DNA of 64,000 bases, taken from Plasmodium coatneyi (taxonomy: Eukaryota > Apicomplexa > Aconoidasida > Haemosporida > Plasmodiidae). The stretch spans positions 1,119,501 through 1,183,500 of the forward strand of contig NC_033560.1 of assembly GCF_001680005.1 (NCBI RefSeq). Direction: 5' to 3'. Shown here piece by piece: positions 1-11,072 of this stretch; the stretch's first letter is position 1; each line of letters opens with the position of its first letter. The position numbers and the translations under genes were made by a program. Under the pieces are notes generated by a model. It did no database searches and was not told the origin of the DNA. It worked only from the letters and a program-made list of their open reading frames with translations.

Positions 1-2411
1 GTGGAGGAGGCACTTTTCTCACCGTCATCGTTAAGTGGATCGCCCACGGGATCATTGGCACTGTAACCGGTCAGATTGTTGGTTCTCACATTGGGGGGAG
101 AATTCCCCTCTTGGGGGTAGAATCTATCCAAATTCGAATCATGTTCCCTTTTCACCTGACCTAGGGAAGAAGGAACTGTAACTGCGTCAACCGGTTCAGT
201 GTATGTGGCAGTGGGGAGGTACCCCTGGTCATCCTCCCGTCGAGAAGGTTCCCCCTTAAACGTGTAGTTATAGGCAAAACGGAAGGATTCATTTGTATAC
301 GCCTGCATGCCTAAATCCTTGTAACTAGTAAAATCGTCACGAATTAGGATTCTCCTCACGTAGACCATATGTTCATAATAGGAGAAGGTAACTAAATTGT
401 AGGTCATCCTCTGCTCGTATTTGTCCTGCCCAGAGGGTGTTATGCAGAACCATTCGATGTGTCTAAAATGGGACTCGGTAAATTCCGATATATTAAGTGG
501 GAAGATAAAAACGGGTTCATATTGATTCCTTAGATCCCATACTTCTATCACGTTAAAAGATGAATTGACAGATGCAACGATGAAGGAGAAGTGTGGGTTC
601 GTGGCAACTGCTGTGTAGCCTCTATTAAAATGGGATTTATTCTTATCCTCATAAAATATATTTTCCTGATTTGTCTTAACATCTTGTGGCACACCCGTTG
701 GGAAGTGTTCACGTGCATCTAACCTGACTGCCTTCTTCGTTATCCTCTTAACGCCACTAAGGTTTGTGGCAAATTTGGAGAGATATTTTTCCCTCTTGTC
801 ATATATATACAAGGCACGGCATCCCAGTAGGAGGGTGTTGTCATCTTGGAGGTAACACAAACACAGAGCAGTATCGTACTTTTTAAAGTACCCCAACAAT
901 CTCTGCTTCAGTTCTACTATTTCTATTAGGTTCGTTTCTAAGTCGTACGAATATAAACTGTTGTAATTGCCTAACAGTGTGCACCTCCCGTAAGTCCACG
1001 TGCTCGGACAGATTTGCATCAGCCTGTCAAATAGGAGAATGTCTTTGGCTATTTTTATTCTGTAATCTAAAACGGGGAACGCCTCCTCTAGCGAATCATG
1101 AGAAGCGCCCTTGTCGTATGTTGTGTCTTCCTCCCCACCTTCCCTCCAGAGGGGATCATCCCATTGGAAGTCCCCCCTTGGAGCGTACTTCACCTGGAAG
1201 ATAATCAACCCAACGTCATTCCTGGCATAGACAACCGTTTCATTAATATTATTCGTGTCCGTTTTTATTTCCTTTATTTTCAAATATTTGCTAACAGAAA
1301 TGGATTCTTTTTGATTCTGTTCAGTGAAGCTTCTGTCCAGCTTGTAGAGGAGGTGATTGTTTTCAAGCTTGTATGCGTTTCTATAGGATCGTTTTCTGTT
1401 GTACTCCTTGGCGAGCTTAACTTTCTCCTCATACCTGTAGTAGGTTGGAAGGAGTCCCCTTTCGTTCGCGTCATAATTCCCCGTGGATAGATTCGTCGGC
1501 ACGATGGTGACTTCGTTGTCGAAGCAGAATTTGAAATTCACGGGGAGGTAATCTCCCGAAAAACCGCTTTCTCCTTTTCCACCAGAATCGTCATAAATGC
1601 ATTCCCCAATTTGAGTCTCCATCAGTTTTACTTCATTGTTGTAGAACCCACCGGGCATGACCAAAACGGGGCACTTCACATTGAAACGTAGGTCATATGC
1701 ATACCTGCTGTCTAGCTGCATGCTCTTGTCGATGTAGAAAGTGGCCAAAGTGTTAACCACGTCTAGCGATGCCCGCACTCTGGTGTAGTCTCGTCGTATT
1801 TCCCTTTCATAATTGCGTGAGTTATGCAAAAAGTCGATGCAACTTTTCATTGCCCTTTTTCTATCGCTCATTTTTTGGCTGTTCCCCTCCCTTCCGCTGC
1901 AACGGTGCATCTGCTTCTTATTCGATTTGTCCCTTTTGTTGGACATGGTTTGATCGCCAAGTGGGTTCTTCTTTAAAGCTGTGCCAGTTGGAGGAGCCTC
2001 TCCATGTTCTTCATCCGGATTGGCATCCCCCTCATCTGTGTAGTAGCAATCGTCTGCATCGTCACCTTCTTCGTTGTCAATTTCCATGTCAACTTGATCA
2101 TTTTCTTCCTCCTCCCCCTCCAACGGACTTCCCTTCGCCTGGGGCCCCTTCACTCCATCGTTCGAACCCACCACCTGATACACCTTATCGTTCGCGTAAA
2201 AATTTTTTATTTCATTCAGTATGTTTGAATTTAACGGGTCGTATACCATGTGTGGGTTTTCCACGGGTCGACAATTTAAGGATTCTATCCCCTCGTCCTT
2301 TTTTCGCTCCCTTTCCTTAAGGGGGGTCAACGCCACCTCTATCTTGTTTGGCTCCTCATACACCTTGAGTCTCTGCAGCGGGTAGAAGTACAGGTTCAGT
2401 TTCTCCTCCAT
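1..2411 (-). CDS. WD-like conserved protein, amino-terminal part (gene continues past left edge)
   Basis: The reading frame opens with ATG at 2411 on the minus strand. I read it without a stop in the stretches I translated (1-540 and several blocks further in), giving at least 803 residues with the C-terminus outside the window. Residues ~85-150 are acidic and low-complexity (runs of E/D), followed by a basic lysine/arginine patch. The part nearest the left edge looks like beta-propeller blades: it contains VIEVWDLRNQYEPVFIFP near nt 490-550, a typical WD-repeat strand ending in Trp-Asp, and nearby aromatic-rich strands. I do not recognise the protein. The WD segment followed by an Ile-Glu-Trp strand recalls SEA/GATOR-type propellers such as Mio, but that is only a resemblance. 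It is transcribed divergently from the secreted-protein gene at 4804. Coding status is secure; function is not. Confidence 0.8.
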   Translation of the reverse strand, partial: MEEKLNLYFYPLQRLKVYEEPNKIEVALTPLKERERKKDEGIESLNCRPVENPHMVYDPLNSNILNEIKNFYANDKVYQVVGSNDGVKGPQAKGSPLEGEEEENDQVDMEIDNEEGDDADDCYYTDEGDANPDEEHGEAPPTGTALKKNPLGDQTMSNKRDKSNKKQMHRCSGREGNSQKMSDRKRAMKSCIDFLHNSRNYEREIRRDYTRVRASLDVVNTLATFYIDKSMQLDSRYAYDLRFNVKCPVLVMPGGFYNNEVKLMETQIGECIYDDSGGKGESGFSGDYLPVNFKFCFDNEVTIVPTNLSTGNYDANERGLLPTYYRYEEKVKLAKEYNRKRSYRNAYKLENNHLLYKLDRSFTEQNQKESISVSKYLKIKEIKTDTNNINETVVYARNDVGLIIFQVKYAPRGDFQWDDPLWREGGEEDTTYDKGASHDSLEEAFPVLDYRIKIAKDILLFDRLMQICPSTWTYGRCTLLGNYNSLYSYDLETNLIEIVELKQRLLGYFKKYDTALCLCYLQDDNTLLLGCRALYIYDKREKYLSKFATNLSGVKRITKKAVRLDAREHFPTGVPQDVKTNQENIFYEDKNKSHFNRGYTAVATNPHFSFIVASVNSSFNVIEVWDLRNQYEPVFIFPLNISEFTESHFRHIEWFCITPSGQDKYEQRMTYNLVTFSYYEHMVYVRRILIRDDFTSYKDLGMQAYTNESFRFAYNYTFKGEPSRREDDQGYLPTATYTEPVDAVTVPSSLGQVKREHDSNLDRFYPQEGNSPPNVRTNNLTGYSANDPVGDPLNDDGEKSASS

Positions 2412-4320
2412 TCTGTTGCTGCGGTGGCGGCAGGAGGGGCAACTATCCAACTAGTACTCACTAATTACTCCTACCACTGCCACCACTACTACTACTACTA
2501 CCGGTTAGCTGCCCGTAACTACCTATGTAGTAAACCCCACACACCCCTTTGGGAACACTTCGCGAAAAATCAAAGCGAACGACACACTGAGCTGCATGTC
2601 TGCTTTGTCATGCCTCTACCACGTCTGCACCACGTCCGAAAGAGGCCATAAAAACGGAACCTACAGTCACGGTTGCGCTTCCCCCCTCACCACAGCGCTG
2701 AAAAATCCTCCACTTCCTACAGGAACAAATTTGAAAATCGCTTCAGATTCTGCTGCTCCCTTTTTCCATTATATTGGTATCGTGTCAAGAAGAGGTAAGG
2801 TTCCAACTTCGTAAAATCTCCAAAGGGACGCTCACTTTTTTTTTTTTTTTTTTTGTGATTTACAGATGACTTCCCCTCAGTAGGCTCTAAATTGGCTCCT
2901 TTTCTCTACTGAAAGATTTGTTCGCATTAAAATGTCCACAGAGTGTATCATCCCCCTATTGGACGTTCTATTTTTTTTTTTTTTTTTTTTTTTTTTTGCT
3001 CCAGTTGTGCAGTTGATAGGGCGGAGCACCTGATCGGTCAATCAAAAAAAAAAAAATAAATAAAATAATGACTTTAAATCGACAAGGGGATAAAAAGCGA
3101 AGATAAAGGAACTTTCGAAAAGTGCATCCCGATGAGCACAATTGAAGGAAACCCGAAGGGGGAGGGTTAATCATACCTCCTTGTGTATGCATCTGACTTT
3201 CTTTACACGATGCTGTCATGTAGGATGAAATAACTGCCGGCAGGATTATACATACTGACAACCTTCGCGTGGATTTTTTTTTTTCTTTTGTAACGCTAGC
3301 GAAATGAACGAAAAAGTGACAAGTGTTGACACGAAATATAGAACGATAGTGCCTTCGTCTGGGAGGACAAAATGTCCAAATGGGGGGTCATTAAGAAAAG
3401 GCTCTACGGTGTTTACGTTTGTCCTGATAAACTGAGTGTAAGGACAACAGTAGTCTACACCTCAGATATCCACTGACGCGATGTTTCTCCTTTTTTAAAG
3501 AACCGCTTCTGTTGGCCCACTCGGTCGATTGCATTTGGAACATTCGCACTGGAACCACCACCACAGCAGTTTTATCGGGGGAAGCTTTCCAAACAGTGTG
3601 GCATGACATTTTCGGGAAAAGGAAAATCGTAATTCCTGCCCTTGGGGGGTAACAATTTTACAGTTAAAAAAAGAAAAAAAGGCAGTTCAGTGTGCATAGG
3701 AAAACGATCAAATGTGTCCGTATCTTCGCGCAGTTAGCTACTCATTCGTATCAAGAGAAAGTACATGTTCACAAAGAGTGGAGGATTATATGTGACGAGG
3801 GAAGCATCTTTAGTAGGTACACAGGTGAAAAGCTTCATTCGAGATTGTCGCATGTGCTATTGAGCGCAATTTTTATTATTCTTTCTCATTGTTGACCTGG
3901 TCTTTTTTGCTTACCCCCGTGAAAAATAGCCACCACATTAAAGTAAAGAGGACGCCTCTTTTGTCCCTCCCCGTCGGTTCATTCGATTCCTTCATTTTTA
4001 CGAACCTCTGTAGAGCTTTTAGTTGGAACATCCACGTGTATCCATATATTAACATGGCCATTTACACATGTGTTCACATACTCGTGTGACCGCACACATG
4101 TGTACACTGGTGCGGAGGTCGCCTTTCACCGTGGGAGAAGAATAAAAAGAAGGTATTCCCCTTAATTTCCCATTTGGGGAACTGCCAAAAGGGGGAAGTT
4201 TACTGTCTATCTTTTTTTAAGCAAACATATTTACAGCTGGGAAAAAAAAACTGATCAAAAATGGTACCCATAAAAAGATCAAGCACACGTTCTACAGTTG
4301 CGATGTTGGCTAGCTATATG

Positions 4321-4353
<33 letters not shown>

Positions 4354-4803
4354 CACCATTTTGCCTGACCTGTTCAGAATAAAATTTGCAATACAATAAA
4401 ATTGAATAATATATATTTTTTGATCACGTTTGAGGTGCACACATATTTGGTGTCCAAGCGGACACTACTTCTCCCCCATTTTTTGGAAAATGTGCAAATA
4501 TGTAAGAATGAAACAAAGTTGAGCTATGAGCAGCAGCTCTACATGTCTGTGTGTGCGATACCCCTATGTAGGTGCCGCCTTTTTCTCAAGTTTAACCGTC
4601 TTTTTCTTTTTTATCCTCTCCCCGCGCATACCTTTTTGCCATTTTCACCCTATAAAGGTGTGAGAATATTACCACAACATAATCGTACACATGTAGGCGA
4701 TAAGCGCCAATAGGTATTCCATACCGAGAAGAAAAAAAAGAAAAAAAAAGGAACAGAGGCATATAGGCCCTTTCGAACGACACCTCATACTTTCATACAA
4801 ACG
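2412..4803. other. Divergent intergenic region, 2.4 kb
   Basis: This lies between two genes transcribed away from each other, so it should hold both promoters. It contains long homopolymers (T runs near 2838-2854 and 2971-2997, a T run of about 30 at 4325-4353) and a short CTA/ACT microsatellite near 2487-2501. The open frames here are short, low-complexity and overlap on both strands, so I call none of them genes. I cannot place a transcription start or a specific ApiAP2 site. Confidence 0.6.
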
Positions 4804-5685
4804 ATGGTGCACTATTCGTGTGGTTTCCTTTTGTCCCTTTTGGGGGCGTTTATCACTTTAGTTGTACATGACCACGGGGGATTCTTCTTCCAAGTTGTGA
4901 ATTGCAACATCCGTGTGCTGAACCACGGAAAGGGGGGGCACAAGACGAGTGGCCAGCAGATGCAGCACCACCTAGGGGCGAGCAACCCAACGGAGGTGGG
5001 AAAATTGAGTGCAGTTGAGAAGGGGGACACGCAGAGCAAGAGCAACATGGAAAACGAATTGGAGGACAATCTGGGAAACGAAGACGACAACGAAGGAGAA
5101 ATGTCCAGAAGCAGCTCCCTATGGGCAGGACTCCTCAGTGAAGTTTCACCACACAACGCGGGCAAAACATTTCAGGATGACATGGACGAAGAAGACAACC
5201 CAGATGAACTGCCCTCAAATCATTACACCTTTTTCGATGCAACGAATGATAGATCGATAAAGAAGGTGGACTCTTTGTCCCAACCGGGTAAGCAGTAGCT
5301 AGTGCACAACATTATATGCGTTTACAATCTGTGTTATTCCACGATGCGTGGTTACACCCTTGTGCGCGTACACCTCTCTGCAGACCAGCAGAAGCTACTA
5401 CAGCAAAATTTCAATTGGGCTCAGATGCCCAACATAGGAATTTCCTGCAGAGAAACAGGATGTCCCAAAACGTATCAGATGTGCGTCCCCTTCTCTTACG
5501 ATAGCGCAAACTTTGAAGGAAAAAGGCTCATTGAAATTATCACTTCTTCCGGCACGTTCAGTATGAAAGGGTTAAAATTCGATAACGAAAATATTGAACA
5601 CGATAAGAGAAAATACATCCTCGTTTATTCTTGCGTTTGCAAAAAGTACAGGTCGGATGGTTCCTGTGACGAATCGGTGGAGTAG
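4804..5685 (+). CDS. Small secreted cysteine-rich protein, unknown function (2 exons)
   Basis: Exons are 4804-5287 and 5384-5685, giving 261 aa. The donor GGTAAGCAG and the acceptor CTCTCTGCAG join at phase 1 to make an Asp codon. Residues 7-22 (GFLLSLLGAFITLVVH) form a signal peptide, so the protein should enter the secretory pathway; I see no later membrane segment or obvious PEXEL motif. The middle is acidic and disordered (residues ~60-150). The carboxy-terminal ~95 residues are a compact module with six cysteines, spaced as SC-x5-C-x6-C in the first cluster and SCVC-x8-C at the end, which suggests a disulfide-bonded domain. I do not recognise a named Plasmodium family. It sits tail-to-tail with PUF2. 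Confidence 0.8.
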
Positions 5686-6456
5686 TCTGCACCGATAAAG
5701 TGCTTCTAGCCAGTCTGATCATTTCGCACAGTACGCTTGCAAAAAAGAAAAAATAAATTTGCACCGAGGTGAGACAGGGGAGGAGATCGCACCCATTCCT
5801 ATCATTCGTTTGAATGCCCCACGGGAGCTAGCCATTTGGGGGGGGCCCCTTCTCTGATAACCGCCCCCGGGCATGCATACTCGCGTGTGTTAGTACGTGC
5901 ATTTGCATTTGCTTTTTTTTTTCTTTTTTTTTTTTCTCTTCCCCATGGTGCACCTAACTGAACAGTTAGAAATGACGAACGAAAAGTTGCTTTAATATAA
6001 GGACCGCTAGGACGGTGACTTGTCTAATAGCATCCTCACTTCGGTTAGGAAGGGTTAAGCCTGGCAACATCCCAGCGAACAGATGCTAGATACGCAAATG
6101 CGAGGGCAAATGTGGAGAGCCCTTTCGCGAGTTGTAGTGGGGGCACCATTCAGGTGGGCCGTTCATTGGGAAAAAAGGGGCACAAAAATGAAAGTAGGTA
6201 TGAAAGGTCAACGGGGCTGAAATGAAAAGTGGAAGAAGATCTCATCAAATGTGATGGACATTCCCGTCCAAGTGGGCTGGCCCTGTGGTAAGCTGCAAGG
6301 CGCCATAACCAACGGGGAAGAAACAAACGACGGCTCTACCCATGCATCAGGGATCATACGCACAATTCTGCATGTATGTTCATTATATGTACAAAAAAAA
6401 AAAAAAAAAAAATTCCGCCTCTATTTTTTCGGGGCGTGGGGGAAGCGAATTAGGTT
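5686..6456. other. Convergent intergenic region, 0.77 kb
   Basis: The 3' ends of the secreted-protein gene and PUF2 face each other here. The stretch holds T/A runs (5911-5937 and 6391-6410) and one GCTAGC palindrome at 5827-5832. No gene is supported. Confidence 0.6.
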
Positions 6457-8280
6457 CTACGTTTCTAGGTTGCTGATCGCTCTCAAGATGTACTTGCCTA
6501 CAAATTGGACGGTGTGGTGGTGAAGGTGAAGGAAAATGTGTCTCTAAATAGTAATTAGATCAGTAGTGCTTCCCCCCTGAGGGCGATCCGCAGAAGGCCT
6601 TACCATACGTCTCATCCTTCAGCTTGTCCACATTCTCTATGATCGTTTTGATAATTAGGGACCTCTCCTTCCTCCTGCACGTGGTCAGCAGCTTCTGCAT
6701 CATGAAGTTTCCGTAGCAGTCTTTACAAATGGTGATGATGTTGTCGTTCCTGCGGGAGGGTAACCATGTAGTGAACGTGTGGTAAACATGTGGTGGTGAG
6801 ATTGTGAAGTGGCCGCACAACATGGTGGAAAAGTGAATACGCAACGTTCACTCCTCTTTTCTTACGGAGTACCCCATCTATTGCAAAACGATGTGTGACT
6901 TACCCATCCGAAATGTCATCCACAATTTTCTTGATGATTTTTTTTTTATATTTGTATTCCTTTTTTAGCAGGATCTTCTCGATTATGTTGCTGCGTATAA
7001 ATGTGTGAGGAATGTGTGTGTCGGGGAGATGGAAAAAAAAAAAAAAAAAAAAAAAAAAAATAGCTAGCTGGCCAGCTGCATGAACCGTTCAGGTGAAAAG
7101 CTATTCCAAATGGTACCCAAAAAAAAAAAAAAAAAATCATAAAAAATAAAGGAGTCTATTTTTGCCCCCCCTTTGGGACAACCCTCACAGATCAATGTAC
7201 GCAACCGATCAGTTAGACTTACCAGGCGTACTTGTGAGAAGCCAGCTTGTAAATATCGCTAACAATCTCATCGGTGATGATAAACCTGACCGTGTCGTCG
7301 GAGTGTTCAAAGCATTTCTGAATAACGTAATTCCCATACCGGTTTTTTATTAAATATATTTTCTTAACAATCTTATCATTCAGTCTGTTGATCTGGTTGG
7401 TATTACCCACTTCGTAGATCCGTTGGACGATACGACATCCATAAGCATGTGAACTTAGGAAAGGTAAATACTCCTCTATGTTATTTATAATGGTGTCTAT
7501 ATGACCAGAGGGTAACACCTCAATGCACTTTTGTATTACGTGGTTCCCATTTTGGTGGCATATGTACGTAATTAAGTCGTTCTGTAGTTGTCTAAATATT
7601 TTACTTTTGTATTCATTGCAGAGAGATTCGAGTGACTTTTGGATGAGACGACAACCATATGTGTGTAGAGAGAGGAATCTTGTCTGTTCAAGAAATTGGT
7701 CTGTGAAGCGTTCCTTGTAGGTATCGTCACTTAAGTCGAAGACACTCTGCGCAACGTAACTTCCGTACACGTCTGGACATAGGGATACTGCATCTAGGAG
7801 GAGTGATTTTTGTATTATCCTCTTTTCCTCTGTGTCCTCATTTTCCTTCATTTTTTTTATTACGTATTTGCACCCGTTTTTGTGGAAGCACAAGAAGAGG
7901 ATGTCGCTCATTAGCTTCTCCCGATCGGCATTCACTTCGTCTGTTGGGCACACCTTCGTGGGGACATCCTCACTGTTCAGGTTAGCGGTGGGGAAATCTA
8001 CACTTCGGGACGACAACTCACCTGCCCCTACATCTGTTGCGTTCCCCTCGATAGCGTCTGGACCAGCTGTCTTCCTCTCAAGCAGAAAGGAAAAGTGCTC
8101 CCCCTTGAGAGGAGTCGGCAGACACATCATCTCCCCGCTGGTAGTGGGACTACCACCACAAGTGACCGAGCAGGAATGCAACTTTTGCAGATAATCAAAC
8201 TGATCCTTTAAGGGGAAGTCAATGATTATGTGGTTCAGCTCATCGTTCAGGCGGGATTCATCGACGAAGGCAGACTCCAT
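6457..8280 (-). CDS. PUF2: mRNA-binding protein Puf2 (Pumilio-family translational repressor), 4 exons
   Basis: Exons in transcript order are 8280-7223, 6990-6904, 6749-6604 and 6497-6457; the sum is 1332 nt, or 443 aa. About eight Pumilio repeats follow an unstructured amino terminus of ~115 residues. Visible repeat cores include NGCKYVIKK, YGSYVAQSV, YGCRLIQKS, NGNHVIQKC, YGCRIVQRI, YGNYVIQKC and YGNFMMQKL, with KYACNIIEK created across the first intron. The last exon is only 41 nt and gives the terminal repeat helix GKYILRAISNLET. From published work on the family, Plasmodium Puf2 binds 3'UTR motifs and holds mRNAs silent, notably in salivary-gland sporozoites and gametocytes. It acts in the cytoplasm. 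It shares its upstream region with DHFR-TS, which runs the other way. Confidence 0.95.
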
Positions 8281-11072
8281 CCTTTCGTGGAAATTAGCCT
8301 AGCCGGGGAGGGATCCAGTGCGTGTCCTTCTGACAGCGTCTGGCTATTTTTGGATGAGGAGTGCAGGAAAAAACGAGGACATCGCACTGAGTTGGAGAAA
8401 TGGCGCTCCAAATATAAACGCGTAACGGAAAGGTGGCAAATGTTGTTTGATCATTGGTCTTCCAATGGGGAAAAGAACAGAAAAAAAAAAAAAAAAGGCA
8501 GATCTGCTGCCACGGAGGGGACGCCTCATCACAGACACATACAAATACACGTGTGTGTATGTGTACACATTCCCACGAGGGAAACTTCTCCGATAGGTAA
8601 CAAGTGTTCTCACGCACTGGGATAAATGCAAACGTAAGGAGATGCCCAATGGACAGTCTGCCAGCTGGACAAAGTGGCTATATGAGGACAAAAGATGCGC
8701 CCGTTGGTGGTTCCCCAGAAAGAAACACATGTGAAACTAAGACAGGAGGTAAATGTACACTATGGAAGATTGAAAAAAAGGAAAAAAAAAAAAAAAAATT
8801 TTTAAGGGAAATTATCTTTTACGTAATGAGGTTACAGCATGCCTCAATTATATTTCAAAGCTTATCATATAAAGGTCAGCGGTTAAATTATGTGCAAGCG
8901 GAAAAATGGGTCACATCTGCCTGTGGGTAGGTTGTGTGTTCGGATGCACAGCCGGACAGAGTTTATTATGCGGGGGGTCCAACAGTTGGCCATGTGCATG
9001 GCGTAAAAATGGGCATAAAAGTGGGTATAAAAGTGGCCATAAAAATTGGAGTTAAAGACTTCCCTTCAGGCTCACTTTCTCCATTTTTCAAAGGGGCACA
9101 CAACACGTAGGGTTTTCGCAGCCGTGTCTGTTTGGCATAACCGCGGTGTCAATGTAACATCACTGCAACATCAATGTGGTTTTATTTTTCCATTATGTAG
9201 ACGCTGCATTTTTGCCATTTTTTGGCCAGACCCTAACGAGCAGAGAAAACAACGAGAGCTCGCACCAGGGCAGAAGCAACGCGGCCCCCCCCTGACCACA
9301 TTAATTTTTACATCCTGCATAAATCGCATGCACACATCGCTGGGGAAGGCTCCAGTTCGTCTCGATCTTTCGAACGGAGATCGGGTCTGCCAAAGTTGTC
9401 CAAACGAGTATGTCTTGGAAGAACAACACGTGCATGTGTGATGTGTTTTGTTTTTGCTCATTGGAGAAATCGCAGTGAAATAATTTTTTTTTTTTTTTTT
9501 TCCTATATACTGACCAATTCTGCATGCACTTTTATTTCCAAAATGGGAAAAGGAGAAGAGAAAAAAATTTGCGTTTACATAAACGGGAGGATCACCTGAG
9601 GGGAACTTCCCATTTGCAAAGTTGCGCCTTACGCAGGGGAGAGCGGCACAAAAGGGCGAAGGAAAAGAAGAAAAAAAAAAAGGAACTTTTCACTGGTTGG
9701 ACGTGTCCCCATTTAAACTTTTCCCTTAACACGCATGCACACAAATGGTTAAGCTGGGGAAGGTGTGCGTGTTTACATGTCAGTCGTCTATTTTGGGACT
9801 TTCCCCCCCTGTGACAACAACAACGACAAGTGGAGGGGAATTCATTGCAGAACGGAGTAAAAGAGAAATGGGGGCAATTCCTTTTTTGAGGAAAGGTATC
9901 CATAGTGAGGAACTTCCCCTTTAATCGAATTTTTCCATTTTTTTTTTTTTTTTTTGTAAATTTGGGTCATCAGATAGGTCGGGAAGTGTTCGCAAAATTG
10001 TCTGCAAATGTTTTCCCAACATGTCATTGTTCTTCTCACATGTCCCGAAGCGGAGTTAAGGAGCTCCCCTCATGGGACAAAAAAAAAAATAACTTCCTCA
10101 CTAAAGGTGATAAAAAGAACCTTTCATTAAAAATTGGCATAAAAACAGGAATTATTCGGCACGAAAAAAAAAAAGGGTTATGTTGCATGTCCATTTTTAT
10201 AAGCCCTCTATTTCTCCTTACACACCCCTCCGCATGGCAATTGTCTAAAGCTCCACGTTGCTGCGCCTTTCCCATTCAGGAGCTAGCTCGTGAGCCACTT
10301 GCATTGCAGCATTTTTGTGAACAGCCAAGCGAATCGGTAAAAAAAAAAATGATCACAGGTATATGCACACATCTTCGCGCTCGAGCAAGCGTGGAGAAAA
10401 ACACACAGGGGAAAACCCTCACTAGGACGGATTTGGCACTCGCTTAAAACAGACCTCTTCTTCCCCACGTGACCATATAGCACGTCGGACTAAATTACAC
10501 CTCCCCTTTAAACACGCACAAAAAAGGGGCAACTCTGGAAGTGTAAAACTTTGCGAATGTGACGCGAACGGAGCGACAATTCAAATGCTGCCTCAGTTTT
10601 TCTCCCCGCGGTTTCGGCAGCAGCACGCGGCACGCGAAGCGTAATTTCATCGCCCCAAGGCAAAACCCACTCAGGGGAACCACAAAGGGAAGCAATAAAA
10701 GCTGTACGAGCTGGCCTTTCTCCAAGTGGTATGAAAAAAAAAAAAAAAAAAAAAAAGATCATCCACGACCCATTTTGCAATTACGTGGTGTAAAATAGGT
10801 TCATGTTCCACGGCCTAATAAAAAAGGAACATTTTTATTAAGGTGAAAATTGTAATTATTCATATGAAGTCCACTTTTGTAGTGGGCACACCGTAAGTCC
10901 CCAGAAGGGAAGTTCACCACCAAACACAGTGGAGCCATATAACGGTGTATAGCGTCACGTTGTATGTATTTTTGCAGCACGCCAGTTGATTCCTCGCATT
11001 TCCAACTAGGCACCTGCACACACATCATCACAATAACAAAGTGTAAGAGTAACCTTTTAAGGGTTGAAACCC
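8281..11072. other. Divergent intergenic region between PUF2 and DHFR-TS, 2.8 kb
   Basis: It should contain the promoters and 5' leaders of both genes. I see many A/T homopolymers (for example near 8484-8496, 9483-9501, 9939-9955 and 10733-10756) and a GCTAGC palindrome at 10282-10287. Open frames such as 9905-10447 depend on homopolymer-coded Phe/Lys tracts and have matching frames on the other strand, so I do not accept them. I see no RNA gene. Confidence 0.6.

Noticed and set aside
2968..3261. 97-aa minus-strand frame with hydrophobic stretch
   Set aside because: Homopolymer-coded Phe and Lys tracts in promoter DNA, with no conserved-looking sequence.
9905..10447. 180-aa frame between PUF2 and DHFR-TS
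   Set aside because: Phe and Lys runs come from homopolymers, the opposite strand is also open, and no domain or signal is visible.
11064..11072. Three-codon extension of DHFR-TS
   Set aside because: It starts at TTG; the ATG at 11073 gives the MEDLS start typical of P. vivax-clade DHFR.
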